A stretch of 64,000 bases of DNA from contig JAFZPX010000013.1 in NCBI GenBank assembly GCA_017552455.1, forward strand, positions 1-64,000, given 5' to 3'. The notes below the pieces were generated by a model. It was given only the letters and a program-made list of their open reading frames with translations. It was not told the origin of the DNA and did not search any database. Shown here one piece after another: positions 41,580 through 51,196 of this stretch; position 1 is the first letter of the stretch, and each line of letters begins with the position of its first letter. Source of the DNA: Clostridiales bacterium (GTDB lineage: Bacteria; Bacillota; Clostridia; Saccharofermentanales; Saccharofermentanaceae). Both the position numbers and the translations under genes were made by a program.

Positions 41580-43054
41580 TACTGATAACTCTCCTCTCTT
41601 CCGCCTGCAAGGAACTTCGAGAACGCTATGAGCGAGAATACTGCGCAGATAACGAATACGATGATTCCGATAACGGATGCCATCTTGTAGTTGTAGTAAT
41701 CATTGGTCAACCTGAACAACCAGGTAACGAGAAGGTCAACTTCCTTCGCGTTTGCATTAGCAAGTTGCTGATTTGTAGTAACGTATACATCCTGAGTTAG
41801 GAGGTAGATAACGTTGAAGTTGTTGATGTTTCTTACGAAGTCTGTGATAAGAGTAGGTCCCTCAACGAAGAGCACATAAGGCATTGTAATATGCCAGAAG
41901 ATCTGCCAAGCATTAGCTCCGTCGAGCTTAGCTGATTCGATCTGTGACTCCGGGATATTGAGAAGTACGCCTGTAGCTATGAGCATCTGGTAAGGTACAC
42001 CTACCCAGATATTGATCATGATGATCATGAACTTAGCCCAGCCGGGATTTGTAAGGAACGGTATATATGAAAGGTGACTGGCAACAAGGCCGATTGATTT
42101 CAGGAATTCAGTAAGGCCGACACTTGTGCAGAAGCTGTTAACGATACCTGTATCTCCGAAGAAATATCTTACGAGGAGCAATGTAACGAACTGCGGAACT
42201 GCGATAGTAACGACGAACAATGTTCTCCAGATCTTAGGGAACTTTACCTTACGGTATGTGATGAGCTTAGCAAGAACGATACCTCCAAGGAAGCAGGTAA
42301 ATGTTGAGAAGAAAGCCCATACGAGTGTCCATCCTAATACCTTGAAGAAGGCATAACCGAAAGCGGAGCTTCCGCTGGACAGACTTAAGAGGTTCTTAAA
42401 GTTTGCAACGCCTACCCATGTAAAGAGAGCCGAGGGAGGCATATGCATCTGATCGTAGTTTGTAAAAGCGATCGCGATGAGTATAAGGATCGGGATGACA
42501 TTCATGAGAATGACACCGAGGGTCGGAAGAGCAAGAAGAGTGATATTGAATCTTCCGTTTACGAGAGATTTAACATCCTCGACGAAAGTTGCGATATGCA
42601 CACCATTCTCACTGTCCTGCTGGAGTTCATAAGCACGCTTGATGTTATGTATCCAAACAAGAATAAATACTATGATAGCGAACAGAGCAATAACGGAATT
42701 TAAGAGGATAAGGAATGAGTTATCTCCCTCGATTACCGTATTCTGCATAGTTAGCGGATCAAACTGGGTTGAACGAACTGTATCACCCAAGGTTCCGAAC
42801 TTGGCAAGATTAGGGGCTGCATAGAATATGCACATGAATACAAATGCTGCCTCGAGAAGCATTGTCAGGAAACCGACTACAAACTTCTTTCTTGCGAAGT
42901 AACCGGCACCCATCAATACAGTTGACAGTTTAACGGCGACATCACCTTTTGAAATAGCCTTGCCGAAATCAGTAAAGTATTTCGCAATCCCCTTGAAGAA
43001 ATTTACGAAGGCTTCACCGAAAGTCTTGGCGTGAACTTCTTTATTGCTTGCCAT
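41579..43054 (-). CDS. ganP: Galacto-oligosaccharide ABC importer permease GanP/MalF-type
   Basis: 491 residues, longer than most such permeases because of a MalF-like N-terminal part with extra helices (about 45-150) before the permease core. EAA loop: ESAKLDGANAWQIFWHITMP near 372-391. It pairs with GanQ. Start ATG 43054 lies behind AGAGGGG. A stable hairpin in the 90-nt gap after ganS should lower its expression compared with the binding protein. Confidence 0.88.
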   Translation of the reverse strand: MASNKEVHAKTFGEAFVNFFKGIAKYFTDFGKAISKGDVAVKLSTVLMGAGYFARKKFVVGFLTMLLEAAFVFMCIFYAAPNLAKFGTLGDTVRSTQFDPLTMQNTVIEGDNSFLILLNSVIALFAIIVFILVWIHNIKRAYELQQDSENGVHIATFVEDVKSLVNGRFNITLLALPTLGVILMNVIPILILIAIAFTNYDQMHMPPSALFTWVGVANFKNLLSLSSGSSAFGYAFFKVLGWTLVWAFFSTFTCFLGGIVLAKLITYRKVKFPKIWRTLFVVTIAVPQFVTLLLVRYFFGDTGIVNSFCTSVGLTEFLKSIGLVASHLSYIPFLTNPGWAKFMIIMINIWVGVPYQMLIATGVLLNIPESQIESAKLDGANAWQIFWHITMPYVLFVEGPTLITDFVRNINNFNVIYLLTQDVYVTTNQQLANANAKEVDLLVTWLFRLTNDYYNYKMASVIGIIVFVICAVFSLIAFSKFLAGGREESYQ

Positions 43055-43078
43055 ATGAAACCCCTCTATTTGCTAATT

Positions 43079-43132
43079 CTTTCCGTAGAAAACGCCTCAT
43101 ATGTGTATATGCATATGAGGCGTCCCCGGAAA
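43079..43132 (-). terminator. Intercistronic hairpin between ganS and ganP
   Basis: The inner stem is a perfect 10 bp (GCCTCATATG/CATATGAGGC, 43094-43103 with 43112-43121); outer arms TCTTTCCG (43079-43086) and CGGAAAGA (43125-43132) also pair. On the minus strand the inner stem is followed by GTTTTC, giving partial termination or mRNA protection of ganS. Confidence 0.7.
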
Positions 43133-43144
43133 GATTAAATCTTA

Positions 43145-44422
43145 TTAGACTACAGGTGCCTCGATACCTTCAACAGCCGTATCAAGGAGTGTCTGGAGAT
43201 CCGTTCCGTCAGGGTTACCTGAAGCGAGGATCTCACCCAATGTCTGGGAAGGAGCCCAGTAGTTGCCGCCTACACGCTGAGGCGTAGCATAATCAGCCTG
43301 AGCAGCCAAAGCAGCGATAGCAGGATTAGCCTGAACTTCAGGAGAGTTAGCTGCAGCGATGTTCGAAGGTCCAAGACCTCTTGCATTGAATCTGCCGATC
43401 TGAGCGGATTCGTTTGTGAGGTACTCAGCGAGGAGCATTGACCAGCCGATCTGATCAGAGTAAGCATTTACACCAACGAGCTTACAACCGGAGAAAGAAG
43501 ACATCTGTGTCTCTGTTCCATTGAGGTTGTAAGTAGGAAGCTTAGCTGCTGCGTAGTTGTCGCCCCATGCTTCCTGAGCTGTCTCAGCTCTCCATGTACC
43601 GTTAACGCAAGCAGAGATCTCGCCGTTTGCAATAGCTGTAGCCTGCTCATCATCTGTCATGTTAACAAGAACGCCTGTACCGAAGTAATCTATGATTGCC
43701 TGAGCAACATCTGTACCGCCGGCCTCATTCCAAGTACAAGAATTTGTAGTACCGTCGTCGTTAAGTGAAAGTGTAAGACCTGCACCTGCGAAGAATGAAT
43801 AGAGGTACCAACCACTTGAAAGATCCATACCGATCTTTGTTCCGGAAGCCTCAGCTGCTGCGATCATGGAATCGAGAGACTGAACATCTTCCTCTGTATA
43901 GATGGAAGAATCATAGAACATGAAGTAGCCGTTATCAGCTGTCATAGGATAAGCATAAAGCTGACCGTTAACTGTAGCTGCATCAACAGCACCTGCAACG
44001 TTCTCGTTTGCTACATCATATGTGTAGTAAGCTGTGATGGGCTGCAAAGCACCGGCATCAACGAGAGCCTGAATCTGATCGTCTGCAAATGTAAAGACGT
44101 CAGCAGCTGCCTCGATATCAGTGAGAACTGTATCCTTACATGTTGACTCAGACTCAGAACCGAGCTGAATGTCGAATGTAACATCAGGATAAAGAGCAAT
44201 GAACTCATCGATAAGTCCCTGTGTGTAAGCCTGGTCTTCCTCAGAAGCCCATACTGTCAAAGAGACTGTTCCCTCTGTAGCTGCAATAAGATTCTGAATA
44301 GCGTCATCTCCGACAGCGCCGCCGCCAGCGGAAGTTTCATCAGTATTGCCTGAACAGCCAGCCAATGATCCGATGAGCATGGAAGCTACTGCAGCAAGTG
44401 CAACAAACTTTCTCATTTTCAT
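43145..44422 (-). CDS. ganS: Galacto-oligosaccharide-binding lipoprotein
   Basis: 425 residues. The signal peptide has lipobox LAGC, then a GS-type spacer and a cluster-B extracellular solute-binding fold like MalE (TVWASEEDQAYTQGLIDEFIALYPDV at the N-lobe; NGTWRAETAQEAWG and YWAPSQTLGEILASG later). It is first of the ganSPQ operon under a LacI-type operator. Start ATG 44422 (or 44416, two Met codons) follows GGGGAGG. The sugar assignment rests on the GH53/GH42 context. Confidence 0.85.
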   Translation of the reverse strand: MKMRKFVALAAVASMLIGSLAGCSGNTDETSAGGGAVGDDAIQNLIAATEGTVSLTVWASEEDQAYTQGLIDEFIALYPDVTFDIQLGSESESTCKDTVLTDIEAAADVFTFADDQIQALVDAGALQPITAYYTYDVANENVAGAVDAATVNGQLYAYPMTADNGYFMFYDSSIYTEEDVQSLDSMIAAAEASGTKIGMDLSSGWYLYSFFAGAGLTLSLNDDGTTNSCTWNEAGGTDVAQAIIDYFGTGVLVNMTDDEQATAIANGEISACVNGTWRAETAQEAWGDNYAAAKLPTYNLNGTETQMSSFSGCKLVGVNAYSDQIGWSMLLAEYLTNESAQIGRFNARGLGPSNIAAANSPEVQANPAIAALAAQADYATPQRVGGNYWAPSQTLGEILASGNPDGTDLQTLLDTAVEGIEAPVV

Positions 44423-44467
44423 ATGGATGTGTCCTCCCCATAACTATTGTGAGTTTTCTGCCGATTG

Positions 44468-44519
44468 TGTGCAACCGGTTGTTCTACTGTAATGATAAAA
44501 CTTTTAACAAAATTATCAA
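44468..44519 (-). promoter_or_regulatory. ganS promoter with GanR operator O1
   Basis: Minus strand: TTGATA (44519-44514), 16 nt, TATCAT (44497-44492). The palindrome CAACCGGTTG (44472-44481, in TGTGCAACCGGTTGTTC) lies directly downstream at the predicted start, where a LacI-family repressor would block transcription. The same decamer occurs at 45762-45771. Confidence 0.75.
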
Positions 44520-44615
44520 GCCGGAATTTCATATTGCGCGATTTTTTATGCTAGTTCCACAAACAACATTCAAAACCGCGTACACTATGCACAATTTACG
44601 GGTGCTTTTCGAGGT

Positions 44616-44687
44616 GTGCAACAAACGCAAATTAAAAGTGCAACCTGTTGCAAAGACGAAGGAGGCGTTCTCTTGCAACGGGCTGCA
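44616..44687. promoter_or_regulatory. Auxiliary GanR operator-like sites
   Basis: TGCAACCTGTTGCA (44639-44652) is a near-perfect palindrome related to O1. Half sites GTGCAAC at 44616-44622 and TGCAACGGGCTGCA at 44674-44687 flank it. The cluster lies between ganR and ganS, 150-200 nt from O1, a spacing that would allow looping. The rest of 44423-44715 has no gene. Confidence 0.5.
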
Positions 44688-44715
44688 CTAAAACCTTTCG
44701 AAATCTGTAAAACCC

Positions 44716-45714
44716 TTACTGCGTGGACCTTTTGAAGGTTACGTCGTAGTGAAGAAGCTTCTTGTATGGGACCTCTTCCCCTTTCATTACCGAGATCAGC
44801 ATCGTGCAGGCTTCTGAGCCAAGCTGCTTAGGATCATAGTCAAGAGATGTGATAGGCGGCTGATAAGACTCAAGAACCGGACTGTCATAGAAGGAAGCAA
44901 TTCTTATGTCATCAGGAACTGTAAGACCCTGCTTTCTGATCTCATCAAGCACATACACACAGATCATGTCATCAGTACAGATTATGCAGTCAACCTCATT
45001 CGACAGAGCATCGCTGACATTTCTTATAGTATTGACCTTACTGTCTGAATTCATATAGATAATGCTGTTGTCCGGCTCCATATCAAGAGACTCAAAAGCC
45101 TTAAGATAACCGGCCTTTCTAGATCTGTTAACGATATGGTTCTCGTCACCGCCGATCAAAGCTAGTTTCTTCATGCCCTTAAGCAGAAGGATCTCTGTAA
45201 GTTCCTTACACGCACCGATATGATCATTATCAATCTGATGTACATTCTTATAAGGCGTGGAACCTATAGTAACAAAAGGAATTCCGGATTCGATCAGGAA
45301 CTCGACACTGGGATCTTTATAGAGAGTTCTGGCCAGGATTACTCCGTCAACTTTCCTGTTCTTAACGATTCTTTCAAGGCTTACGAAGTTATCCTCATAT
45401 ACCATGGACAACAATATGTCGTGATCGTTCGCAGTAGCTATGTCGGATACTCCGATCATACACTTCTGGAAGAAAGGAAGTTCAGTAACCGTGGAATCAC
45501 CCGGAATAACCCAAGCGATATTATAAGTCTTAGACTGGGCAAGCCCCTTAGCCAATGGGCTCGGATGATAATCATGCTCCTTGATGTAGTTAAGGACCCT
45601 CTCTCTTGTAGCAGGTCCTATTCTTCCCTTACCTGAAATGGCACGGGAAACTGTGGTCTTAGATATCCCGAGTTCTTTAGCAATGTCGTCGATTGTAATC
45701 TTTACATCGGCCAT
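44716..45714 (-). CDS. ganR: LacI family repressor of the gan locus
   Basis: 332 residues. The N-terminal helix-turn-helix (TIDDIAKELGISKTTVSRAISGKGRIGPATRERV) and hinge helix PSPLAKGLA are typical LacI. The remainder is a periplasmic-binding-like sugar-sensing core with TIGSTPYKNVHQIDNDHIGA and YDSPVLESYQPPITSLDYDPKQLG. It is divergent from the GH42 gene and upstream of ganS, with CAACCGGTTG operators at both. Induction by galactobiose or a related sugar is expected from Bacillus GanR. Start ATG 45714. Confidence 0.87.
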   Translation of the reverse strand: MADVKITIDDIAKELGISKTTVSRAISGKGRIGPATRERVLNYIKEHDYHPSPLAKGLAQSKTYNIAWVIPGDSTVTELPFFQKCMIGVSDIATANDHDILLSMVYEDNFVSLERIVKNRKVDGVILARTLYKDPSVEFLIESGIPFVTIGSTPYKNVHQIDNDHIGACKELTEILLLKGMKKLALIGGDENHIVNRSRKAGYLKAFESLDMEPDNSIIYMNSDSKVNTIRNVSDALSNEVDCIICTDDMICVYVLDEIRKQGLTVPDDIRIASFYDSPVLESYQPPITSLDYDPKQLGSEACTMLISVMKGEEVPYKKLLHYDVTFKRSTQ

Positions 45715-45758
45715 TCATAGAGTCCTTAGTGTTTTTTGCGCATTCGGGCGTAGAAGAT

Positions 45759-45780
45759 ACGCAACCGGTTGTGCTATAGT
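45759..45780 (+). promoter_or_regulatory. GanR operator O2 overlapping the ganA promoter
   Basis: The palindrome CAACCGGTTG (45762-45771) runs into TGCTATAGT (45772-45780), an extended -10 for the GH42 gene, so repressor binding would exclude polymerase. It can also control the divergent ganR gene, 45 nt away. Confidence 0.72.
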
Positions 45781-45832
45781 TATTCTAACAATATTGCCTC
45801 GAAAATACAAACAAGTTTGCAAGGAGCATTTT

Positions 45833-47842
45833 ATGAAACCTGAACAATACTTATTCGGATGCGCCTACTACGATGAATATATGCCTTCTTCCCGCATAGA
45901 CAAAGATTTCAAGCTTATGAAAGACGCTCACATGAACGTCATAAGGATCGCTGAATCAACCTGGTCGACATGGGAGCAAAGAGAAGGTGAATTTGACTTC
46001 TCCTCTCTTCTCAACATGCTTGAGAAAGCCCGTGAATACGGCCTTTACATCATAATCGGCACCCCTACATATGCATTTCCTTCCTGGCTTTCGGACATGT
46101 GCCCGGAGGTGTTGACGGAAACCTCATCAGGACGTGCTCTATATGGTCACAGACAGCTTATAGATATTACTAACGAGACTTACCGTAAATATGCCGAGAG
46201 AGTGCTTCGCAAGATGCTTGATATTATCAAGCCCTATAACAACATAATCATCGGTTACCAGCTAGATAACGAGACCCGTTCAGGCGGTGCCATGGGTAAA
46301 GACATACAGAAGATTTTTGCGCAACAAATGAAGGAAAAGTATAAAGGTGACTTGGGTGCCTTTAATCTTGAGTTCGGAATGGACTACTGGTCGAACAAAG
46401 TCCCGTCATGGGAAGCTTTCCCTGACGTAAGAGGCACAATAAACGGATCTTTAAGGGCTGAATACAAGGCTTTCTTAAGAGATGTCATCTCGGAATTCCA
46501 CGCATGGCTTAAGGGCATTATCGACGAATACCGCACTCCTTCCCAGTTCATTACTCATAACTTCGACTTCTCCTGGGTAGGATACTCATTCGGAATGCAA
46601 CCGGAAGTAAACCAGGCGCAGGCGGCCGTCTCATGCGACATCGCAGGAGTTGATATATACCATCCCACACAGGAATCGCTGACAGGTGCCGAGATTGCCA
46701 TGGGAGGAGCTATCGGAAGATCACTTAAGAAAGATAACTATCTGGTATTGGAGACTGAAGCTCAGGGTCGCCCTTCGTGGACGCCATTCCCCGGACAGCT
46801 GACGCTTCAGGCTCTGTCCCATATATCTTCAGGCGCGGGATCTGTCATGTACTGGCACTGGCATTCGATCCACAATTCATACGAGACATATTGGAAAGGC
46901 ATATTAAGCCACAACCTTAAGCCCAATAAACCATACTACGAGCTTTCTGAATTCGGTAAGTTCATGGAAGAACATCAAGAGGACTTAGCCTACCTTAACA
47001 AAACATCCGATGTTGCCATGCTTCTTGATAACAGAAGTCTTACCGGCATCGATGAATTTCCTCTAAACGGAGAAGAAGCCTATAAGGGCGATTCGGAATA
47101 CGATTACAACCACATGATGCGCCGTTGGTTTGATGCCTGCTACAGGATGAATATCGAGACCGACTTCGTATATGCGGAAGATGATCTGTCTTCATACAAA
47201 GTACTGATCGTTCCGGCTCTGTATTCCGCATCAGAAGCAACGATCAGTAAGCTTCGCGAATTCGTTAATAACGGAGGACATCTCATTCTTACGCCTAAGT
47301 GCCTGTTCTCCAACGAGCATCTCAAGGTATATCACGACGATCAGCCTCACGGGTTTACAGACCTCACAGGTGCCACTTACGATCAGTTTACAATTCCTCA
47401 GAGTGTCGGGTTTAAAGGCTCCCTCCATCTTACCGGCAAGGCAGAAGGAATAATAGAGTTCTACTCTCCTCTGTCTTCAGCTGGAGGCACCGTGCTTAGT
47501 TCCTACGATCACCCGTACTGGGGCGAATATGCAGCAGTTATAAGAAAAGGCACTGTCACAACTGTAGGATGCATTCTCGATGAGCACGACACCTCAGAGG
47601 TGCTGTCAGATGTATTAGCCAACGCAGGAATCAATATTCCTGACGCATCATTCCCTGTTATCGTCAAGAAAGGCATTAACAGGAAAGGCGAATCGGTCAC
47701 CTTCATCTTTAACTACTCGATGGAGCCTGCTGATTATGTAATCACCAATGATTGCAAAGACCTAATGACCGGAGATGCATGCAAAGAAGGCGCACGCATT
47801 ACATTATCCCCGTGGGGATATAAGATTTATCTCGGGACTTAA
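45833..47842 (+). CDS. ganA: GH42 beta-galactosidase
   Basis: 669 residues, the usual GH42 length, cytosolic. Acid/base Glu147 is in YQLDNETRSG and nucleophile Glu307 in LVLETEAQ; the opening QYLFGCAYYDEY and a later trimerisation domain (SDVAMLLDNRS) also fit. It releases galactose from beta-1,4-galacto-oligosaccharides. ATG 45833 follows AAGGAG; the frame is open 65 codons upstream, but that region holds the promoter and operator. Its stop overlaps the stop of the convergent GH53 gene within TTAA. Confidence 0.9.
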   Translation: MKPEQYLFGCAYYDEYMPSSRIDKDFKLMKDAHMNVIRIAESTWSTWEQREGEFDFSSLLNMLEKAREYGLYIIIGTPTYAFPSWLSDMCPEVLTETSSGRALYGHRQLIDITNETYRKYAERVLRKMLDIIKPYNNIIIGYQLDNETRSGGAMGKDIQKIFAQQMKEKYKGDLGAFNLEFGMDYWSNKVPSWEAFPDVRGTINGSLRAEYKAFLRDVISEFHAWLKGIIDEYRTPSQFITHNFDFSWVGYSFGMQPEVNQAQAAVSCDIAGVDIYHPTQESLTGAEIAMGGAIGRSLKKDNYLVLETEAQGRPSWTPFPGQLTLQALSHISSGAGSVMYWHWHSIHNSYETYWKGILSHNLKPNKPYYELSEFGKFMEEHQEDLAYLNKTSDVAMLLDNRSLTGIDEFPLNGEEAYKGDSEYDYNHMMRRWFDACYRMNIETDFVYAEDDLSSYKVLIVPALYSASEATISKLREFVNNGGHLILTPKCLFSNEHLKVYHDDQPHGFTDLTGATYDQFTIPQSVGFKGSLHLTGKAEGIIEFYSPLSSAGGTVLSSYDHPYWGEYAAVIRKGTVTTVGCILDEHDTSEVLSDVLANAGINIPDASFPVIVKKGINRKGESVTFIFNYSMEPADYVITNDCKDLMTGDACKEGARITLSPWGYKIYLGT

Positions 47843-49641
47843 GACGGAACCATAGATACGTCATCGAACGCACCCCATACACCCTGTGTGGGATTATGTA
47901 CATATATGCAAATCGAGACTGTCGTAGGCTCAGTTATCTCGATATCGCTGATAACGATCTGTGACCACTGCTGCCAGCCCGTGACTGAAGAATGACCGTC
48001 ATAAATAGTTCCATTAACGGTAATATCCACGCCTATCTGATCTGAATCACCGCTGTCTCCGCCTTCAACCCATGCACTGAATTCATATGTTCCGGGTTCA
48101 AGATCGATCAGCTGAACTGCAGTAAAATCATCGCTTCCGTCTGCCGAATAGAAGTGCAATGATCCTGATCCTGTTCTGGCATTGGAAGATGCATCTTCCG
48201 TGTTAAACCCGGTTATCTCCCAATCGTTAAGTCCGTCTTCAAATCCGCCGTTAACAACGACCTCACCCTCTGCGGTAACAGGCACAGGAGTAGGTGTAGG
48301 AGTTGAAGTTGCTTCAGGTACAGGGGCATCCGTTCCGGTCCTTATAAAATGGAATGTACGAAGTGACTCAAGCGGATGGCCTTCGAAGTCAAACAGGGCC
48401 TGATTATCCACAGCACTTCCGCCGTAGTAGACACCTGCATCATCAGGATCATATTCATCTGCAAATACAGAAGCCCATCCGGAACCGTTACGGTTCCAAA
48501 GAATCATATTTGATTCAGCGATGGCATTATCGATAGTTCCATCTTCACGGCAGGCAACTTCAACAGGGATCCATGCAGGTTCCCAATAACAGATACCAAT
48601 TCCTGCTGAACCGACATCAGTCACGGCACGCGTTACCGCGCTTAACATATCCGCCTGTCCCTGGGGACTTATACGATAATTCTCTATACCGTCAGATCCC
48701 TCACCAATAGTATTGGGGAAACCGTCACCATCCTGAAGTGTATATGACCATGAACACTCCATAACCATTACCTGCTTACCGTAAGTCTCAGCAACATAGC
48801 TTAAAACCTCTGTCAGATTCTCTGTAGAGCCGTGCCAGTAAGGGTAGTAAGATGAAGCGAAGATATCATAATCAACTCCATATGTATTAAGCTGATCCGC
48901 ATAGAATGAATACGCATTCTCACGTTCGGGATTGGCAAAATGCATTGCGATTCTGATAGAACCGTCAAAGTCTCTTACAGCTTCAGATCCTCTTTGCATA
49001 AGAGAAGTCATAGAAGGCCAGTCCTCATATCCGCAGAAGCCGTTGGTCGTCTCATTACCGATCTGAACTATATCTATATCGGCCCCCTGATCAGCGATAT
49101 ATCCCAATGTGTGATAAGTAAAATCGTAAAGAGCATCTCCTCGTTGTTCGAGATCCATGTCAGCCCACTCACGTGGGACCATCTGCTTAGAAGGGTCTGC
49201 CCAGAAATCAGAATAATGGAAATCCAGAATCACCTTAAGCCCTGCATTACCTGCAAGATTAGCGATAAGCGCTGCCGTATCAGTATCATTATGTCCGCCT
49301 CCGAATGTCCTTCCTGACGAATCGTAAGGATCATTCCAAACACGAATACGAACATGCGTTACGCCGCACTCAGCAAGCAGATCAAAGAACCCCTGATTAT
49401 CAAGAACGTTGCCGTCAAAGTCATAGTAAGTAACGCCGCTTTCAATCTCAGAAAAGTAAGATGACACATCAACACCCATGATAAAGTCATCTCCTACAGC
49501 CTCATTGCGTTCAACGTATATATCCGAATGCTGCACATTCATGTCGAGTGCCGGGAGCCCGTCGTCAGAACAGGAACACATAATTCCAAGCCCCAAAGAC
49601 AAAGCTAAAGCTGCGGAAACTAACCTTTTCGATGTTGTCAT
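47839..49641 (-). CDS. Exported GH53 endo-beta-1,4-galactanase with C-terminal binding domain
   Basis: 600 residues. The N-terminal export signal ends IMCSCSDDG, a loose lipobox, so it is probably a lipoprotein. The GH53 barrel spans about 50-430, with acid/base Glu197 in IGNETTNG and nucleophile Glu295 in VMECSWS. A Thr/Pro linker (TSTPTPTPVPVT) near 445-458 leads to a beta-sandwich of about 140 residues beginning VVNGGFEDGLNDW, like CBM-type modules that bind galactan. ATG 49641 is used (GAGG 6 nt before); an in-frame GTG at 49653 overlaps the GH13 stop. It would start galactan breakdown on the cell surface. Confidence 0.88.
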   Translation of the reverse strand: MTTSKRLVSAALALSLGLGIMCSCSDDGLPALDMNVQHSDIYVERNEAVGDDFIMGVDVSSYFSEIESGVTYYDFDGNVLDNQGFFDLLAECGVTHVRIRVWNDPYDSSGRTFGGGHNDTDTAALIANLAGNAGLKVILDFHYSDFWADPSKQMVPREWADMDLEQRGDALYDFTYHTLGYIADQGADIDIVQIGNETTNGFCGYEDWPSMTSLMQRGSEAVRDFDGSIRIAMHFANPERENAYSFYADQLNTYGVDYDIFASSYYPYWHGSTENLTEVLSYVAETYGKQVMVMECSWSYTLQDGDGFPNTIGEGSDGIENYRISPQGQADMLSAVTRAVTDVGSAGIGICYWEPAWIPVEVACREDGTIDNAIAESNMILWNRNGSGWASVFADEYDPDDAGVYYGGSAVDNQALFDFEGHPLESLRTFHFIRTGTDAPVPEATSTPTPTPVPVTAEGEVVVNGGFEDGLNDWEITGFNTEDASSNARTGSGSLHFYSADGSDDFTAVQLIDLEPGTYEFSAWVEGGDSGDSDQIGVDITVNGTIYDGHSSVTGWQQWSQIVISDIEITEPTTVSICIYVHNPTQGVWGAFDDVSMVPS

Positions 49642-49649
49642 AATGCACC

Positions 49650-51182
49650 TCACTTAAAGATAACGAAGGTCTGCGGTCTTAACTTAAGTGTACCATTCTC
49701 AGTTTTGCCCTCCCCCACGGACCACACGGGGCGAACGTTACCCAAGTCAACATCCGCAAGAGCATCCGAATTAGAAGGGTTAACCGCGATCTTAAGATCG
49801 CCTCTCCTGTATACGAGAAGCGGAGAATCCTCACGGCTGTAGAGCACCTCGAAGGGAGCATCAGCACTGAGGCTGTCCTCGGAGTGCCTTAGCTTTAACA
49901 GGCTTTTTATAGTGGAATATAAAGAGTCGGGGATCTTCGTCTCAGACTCTACTGTCGGTGCATCCGCTGCAGGATCGCAAGGAAGATAGAGCTTTCCTTC
50001 ACGTCCCGCGGTAAGCACGGCATCGTCCCACTGCATAGGTGTTCTGGAGCCTGTGCGCGTATACCCTCCCTCAAACGAGTTAAGCTCAAGGTACTTCATG
50101 CCGATCTCATCTCCGTAATAGATAAACGGCACCGTCGGAAGCGTCAGTATGAACGATATCGCAAGCTTGCGCTCGCGGTCGGACAAACCGTAAGAGATTC
50201 TCGTCGTGTCGTGGTTACCCGTGATCAACGAGAAGTAACCGTCGTCCTTAACCGCCTCGTAAGCAGGGACAAACTCTTTAAGAAACTTCTCACAAGATAC
50301 CCCGGAATCAGCGCGGAAATAACTTCTGTCCCCGCCTTCCGTCTCATAATCACGCACGAGGAAATTGTAACCGTTACCTCCGTGATCGAGGAAGAAATCC
50401 ATATCAAAGCCTGCTTCGTTAACCGCGATGTAAGGGCAGCACCATTCTGAAACGAATTTTGCCTCCGGAAACTTCGCCTTGATATCGCCGATCATTTCCT
50501 TCCAGATAGCTGCAGTCTGATGCCAAGTGTCATCGCCCTTAACAAGGCTGTCCGCCATATCTACACGGAAGCCGTCGCATCCCATCTCAAGCCAGAAGAA
50601 ACATACATCCTTAATCGCTTCGCGCGTCGCCTTAGCCTCCTCGGAATCCATTGAAGACTGCCAGCTTTCCTTAGGGTCTGTCCAACCGTAGTTAAGAGCA
50701 GGCTGGCACTTAAAGAAGTTAAGAAGGTAAGTTCCGTTTCTTTCCGTCTCACCACCAATATAAGGACGTCCGGGAATGCCCTTGAACCACGAATCGGTCC
50801 AGATGTATCTTCCGGAATACTCGTTAGTCTCAGGCTTCGAACTTTGCTTAAACCACTCGTGCTCCTCGGAAGTGTGTCCCGGAACCAGGTCAAGCAAAAT
50901 GTGCATTCCTCTTTTATGAGCCTCTTCGAAAAGCTTCTTCGCATCATCGTTAGAGCCATATCTTGAAGCTACTTTCTTATAGTCACGTACGTCATACCCC
51001 GCATCCTTGAAAGGCGAGTCGTAAATAGGATTAAGCCATATGGCATCACAGCCAAGATCCTTAACATAATCGAGCTTGTCGATGATACCCTGAAGCGTCC
51101 CTACCCCCTCACCTTCAGGCGAGTAAAAGGACTGCGGATATATCTCATAAAATACAGCATTCTTTAACCAACTCTCAGACAT
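49650..51182 (-). CDS. GH13 alpha-glucosidase (oligo-1,6-glucosidase type)
   Basis: 510 residues, cytosolic, with the four GH13 motifs: DLVPGHTS near 99-106 (usually DLVVNHTS, so Asn is Gly here), GFRVDMADS with nucleophile Asp208, FVSEWCC with acid Glu246 and TGNHDT near 321. Motif II/III style (RVDMA; SEW) is of the oligo-1,6-glucosidase/dextran-glucosidase subgroup that acts on alpha-glucosidic oligosaccharides. It forms a minus-strand operon with HAD and GNAT genes upstream and GH53 downstream; the link to galactan is not obvious. Start ATG 51182. Confidence 0.85.
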   Translation of the reverse strand: MSESWLKNAVFYEIYPQSFYSPEGEGVGTLQGIIDKLDYVKDLGCDAIWLNPIYDSPFKDAGYDVRDYKKVASRYGSNDDAKKLFEEAHKRGMHILLDLVPGHTSEEHEWFKQSSKPETNEYSGRYIWTDSWFKGIPGRPYIGGETERNGTYLLNFFKCQPALNYGWTDPKESWQSSMDSEEAKATREAIKDVCFFWLEMGCDGFRVDMADSLVKGDDTWHQTAAIWKEMIGDIKAKFPEAKFVSEWCCPYIAVNEAGFDMDFFLDHGGNGYNFLVRDYETEGGDRSYFRADSGVSCEKFLKEFVPAYEAVKDDGYFSLITGNHDTTRISYGLSDRERKLAISFILTLPTVPFIYYGDEIGMKYLELNSFEGGYTRTGSRTPMQWDDAVLTAGREGKLYLPCDPAADAPTVESETKIPDSLYSTIKSLLKLRHSEDSLSADAPFEVLYSREDSPLLVYRRGDLKIAVNPSNSDALADVDLGNVRPVWSVGEGKTENGTLKLRPQTFVIFK

Positions 51183-51196
51183 AGGTTTCTCCCTAT

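Noticed and set aside
45638..45832. 65-codon N-terminal extension of the GH42 gene
   Set aside because: It spans the start of ganR, the operator and the promoter; ATG 45833 has AAGGAG and fits the family's N-terminus.
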